From: Pempheris klunzingeri
Taxonomy: Eukaryota; Chordata; Actinopteri; Acropomatiformes; Pempheridae
DNA: 64,000 nt
Assembly (NCBI RefSeq): GCF_042242105.1
Contig: NC_092015.1
Location: 14,215,535 to 14,279,534, forward strand
Reading direction: 5' to 3'
Part shown: piece after piece, positions 57,331 through 64,000 of the stretch
How positions within the stretch are numbered: the stretch's first letter is position 1
How the letters are laid out: every line of letters begins with the position of its first letter
The notes under the pieces: model-generated
The model's database searches: none
What the model was told of the DNA's origin: nothing
The model's input: the letters and a program-made list of their open reading frames with translations, nothing else
Position numbers and translations under genes: made by a program

Positions 57331-58480
57331 CATTCATTTCACATGAACACAGCAGTTGTGTAGCAAAAGACACACCTAAAGGTAGATTTTAGACAATCAG
57401 CTGTTGTTACTTGGCACTATTTAACACCTGAGCTGCATTACTCTTAAGAAAAGGCCTAATTATGCACAACAATTTAAAGAATGAAGACAGAACAGCTGAA
57501 TTTGTTTTATATCTGTTGTTAAATCTCTGTAGACCTTTTCAAAATCCAAGGGAGAAGGTCTCCAAACATGTGGCACTGAAACAAGAATGTACCTCTATTT
57601 AATTCTGCTATTTATTTACAAGTGACAGAGTTCACTATGGTTTACTATAGATAGTGTTTTTTAATTTTCCTTTTATTCAAAAAGATATGATGATTCCTAA
57701 TTATCGAGAGCAGGAACAGCTACACTGTTGAAATGACAGAAGGACAAAAGCAGCATCTGTTTACTTTACACAAATATGTCATTTTGGACAAGAAAATGTA
57801 AGAACCTATTCAGCTCTGAGTTTGTCCATGATAACAGCACAAGGCTCATACAAACAAATAGTTATTACGTTTCAAATGAATTGAACACTGCACAGTTCAC
57901 TTCTGTAATCCCTTATCTGCACACTAAAATAGCCAAAGGTAAATCATTGCAGGTCCCCTAAAATGCAGTGAGTGGGAATATTAGTAGTTTCACCTCCAAA
58001 ACCATTTAAACAGCTACTCAAACAGACGGCTGTAGTTTAAGAGTTTCTATGCTGCTTCCATAAACTCTAAAAAACTGTGGACCTGTCTCACCTCAGATAT
58101 TAAAAGCTTGGAATTAGTTTCACAAACACTGTAATTACTTAGACTAATAATAATAATAATAATAATCCTTTAATGGTCAATTTTTGTACAGCATACTTCA
58201 CAGCACACTTTACAACTTGAAATTAGTTCTCTGTATTTAACCCATCATATGTACAAACACATGCCCCACACTCATGCACATGCATATGAACAGACTACAG
58301 CAGATATATATTTTTTCTAATTTCATGTTTTAGCTGAACAAGGAGACAGTAAGAAAACTAATAAATAAAAGAGTTTTAACCCGTGAACATGTCATGGATA
58401 TACCAGTTACACAGTATAGCATCTACAAAGGCCCGTTAAAACATTTTTTTTTTTGTTTGTTTGCCTGTAGGTGACACTCC
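57331..58480. other. as3mt-prpf8 intergenic region
   Basis: AT-rich. Apart from the AAT run and a short GT/TG tract at 58450-58465, nothing is recognised. Confidence 0.5.
58147..58165 (+). repeat. (AAT)n microsatellite
   Basis: About six AAT units. Confidence 0.9.
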
Positions 58481-58822
58481 AACACTGCAGGGGGCAGCAG
58501 TGCGCCGGAAACAGGAACATCCGGGTATTTGAAAAATTGCGCTTGTTCAACGCTTGCGTACTTTTCGACGTAGAGGCCTCGTTGTTCAGCAGTTAGAAGA
58601 TCTTATTTCCGACGTAGCTGGTGTCTGTGATTCCCACTGGACTGCGCTCATCGTGTGGCCGCCGTCGTTCGTCGTGCGTGATGCAGTTTTATGAAGACAA
58701 ATCAAGACAAGAGTGAATCGGAAAAGGGGACAATAGAGCCTTTAAAAGAGAGATGTTGTGGTAGTTGACTGTGCGTGGAACAAGTCTGTCTTCAACGTGA
58801 ACACATCAGCCCCGGAGTGAAG
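58481..58822 (+). promoter_or_regulatory. Candidate prpf8 promoter and non-coding first exon
   Basis: CpG-rich, TATA-less, with GCCGGAAACAGG (ETS-like) near 58505. The exon would end at a GAAG-GTAGCG donor (58823) and join the acceptor at 59432/59433, twelve bases before the ATG. Two short upstream frames lie in it: 58681-58716 (11 codons) and ATG-TTG-TGG-TAG near 58753. Confidence 0.5.
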
Positions 58823-59445
58823 GTAGCGAGGTGTGTGTGGTGCCACAAACATTTTGTTCCTTAACAATTAGCTGTTAGCTGCTATGCTAGTTTTAGCAGT
58901 TGGCTAGCTCGGCGCTTCATCCACGCTTGTCTTCATCAGCAGATAGAGGGACAGCGTCGACTTAAGTTTTTGCAAACTTGATGTGCAGCTTATTGTAAAG
59001 TATTAATTAATTGTGTTTTAATCTGTAAAGTTTACCGGGCAGTGATCTAGTTCTGCTGTGCTGATCTGCGGTGCTTTAATGTTAGTTTGTGTCGCAGAGG
59101 AAGCCATGTTGTTATGCTAACTGAGCTAACCGCCAGTTAAAGAACCTCTTAGTTTGATGATGATGCCAAAGTTTATGTGCAATTGTTATATTTTATAATG
59201 CCGCCGTTCATTTAAATATAATACATAACACATTCTCAAACTGTGCATGGTTTGTCGAGGCTGTGTGTGTTACATGTTGGAGAATAACCGGGATGTTAAT
59301 TCAATGAACTGTTGTCCAGAAAGTGACATATGTTGTTAATAATGGTTATATGTTAATAAAATATACACATACACATATACAAAAGACATTTAGGTTCAAT
59401 ATGAATTTGAGTTTAATTTGTTTTTGTCTCCAGTGGTGAGGCGCC

Positions 59446-63999
<4,554 letters not shown>

Positions 64000-64000
64000 A

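Overview
The window looks like teleost nuclear DNA, probably from a spiny-rayed (percomorph) fish. The evidence is genes split by short GT-AG introns, long CA/GT microsatellites, a fish Tc1 transposon, and LINE tails of the kind scattered through percomorph genomes. Six protein-coding genes can be supported: cluh (-, first coding exon only, running off the left edge), ccdc92b (-), tlcd2 (-), aifm4 (+), as3mt (-) and prpf8 (+, first 799 codons, running off the right edge). Exon borders were set by hand from GT/AG sites, frame continuity and family sequences recalled from memory. No search was run.

Layout. 1-2.6 kb: 5' end of cluh, with a GCTAA/TTAGC-rich first intron and a second CpG-rich patch. 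2.6-7.5 kb: intergenic, with simple repeats. 7.56-16.5 kb: ccdc92b, two coding exons around an 8 kb intron, with a CpG-rich candidate promoter near 17.0-17.3 kb. 18.2-43.6 kb: tlcd2, four coding exons, a candidate 3 kb 3'UTR and an 18 kb third intron carrying a nearly intact Tc1 element (27,776-29,341). 43.6-47.8 kb: the head-to-head interval between tlcd2 and aifm4, holding degraded LINE pieces in both orientations and a GC-rich 20-bp minisatellite. 47.9-52.6 kb: aifm4, 18 coding exons, 536 aa. 54.0-57.1 kb: as3mt, 10 coding exons, 361 aa, tail-to-tail with aifm4. 58.5-64 kb: prpf8.

How the genes relate. cluh (mRNAs of mitochondrial proteins), tlcd2 (membrane lipid composition), ccdc92b (coiled-coil protein) and prpf8 (spliceosome core) all have human counterparts on 17p13.3, where TLCD2 lies next to PRPF8. 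Here a Rieske/FAD oxidoreductase gene (aifm4) and an arsenite methyltransferase gene (as3mt) lie between tlcd2 and prpf8.

The most notable points are: the as3mt product keeps the cysteines at positions 32, 61 and 156 but has glycine at the position of the conserved fourth cysteine (206); the as3mt intron beside that codon is 99 bp and fully open in frame; the Tc1 copy has 112-bp perfect terminal arms; and GCTAA/TTAGC words cluster just downstream of the cluh and prpf8 starts. I saw no convincing wholly new biological system.
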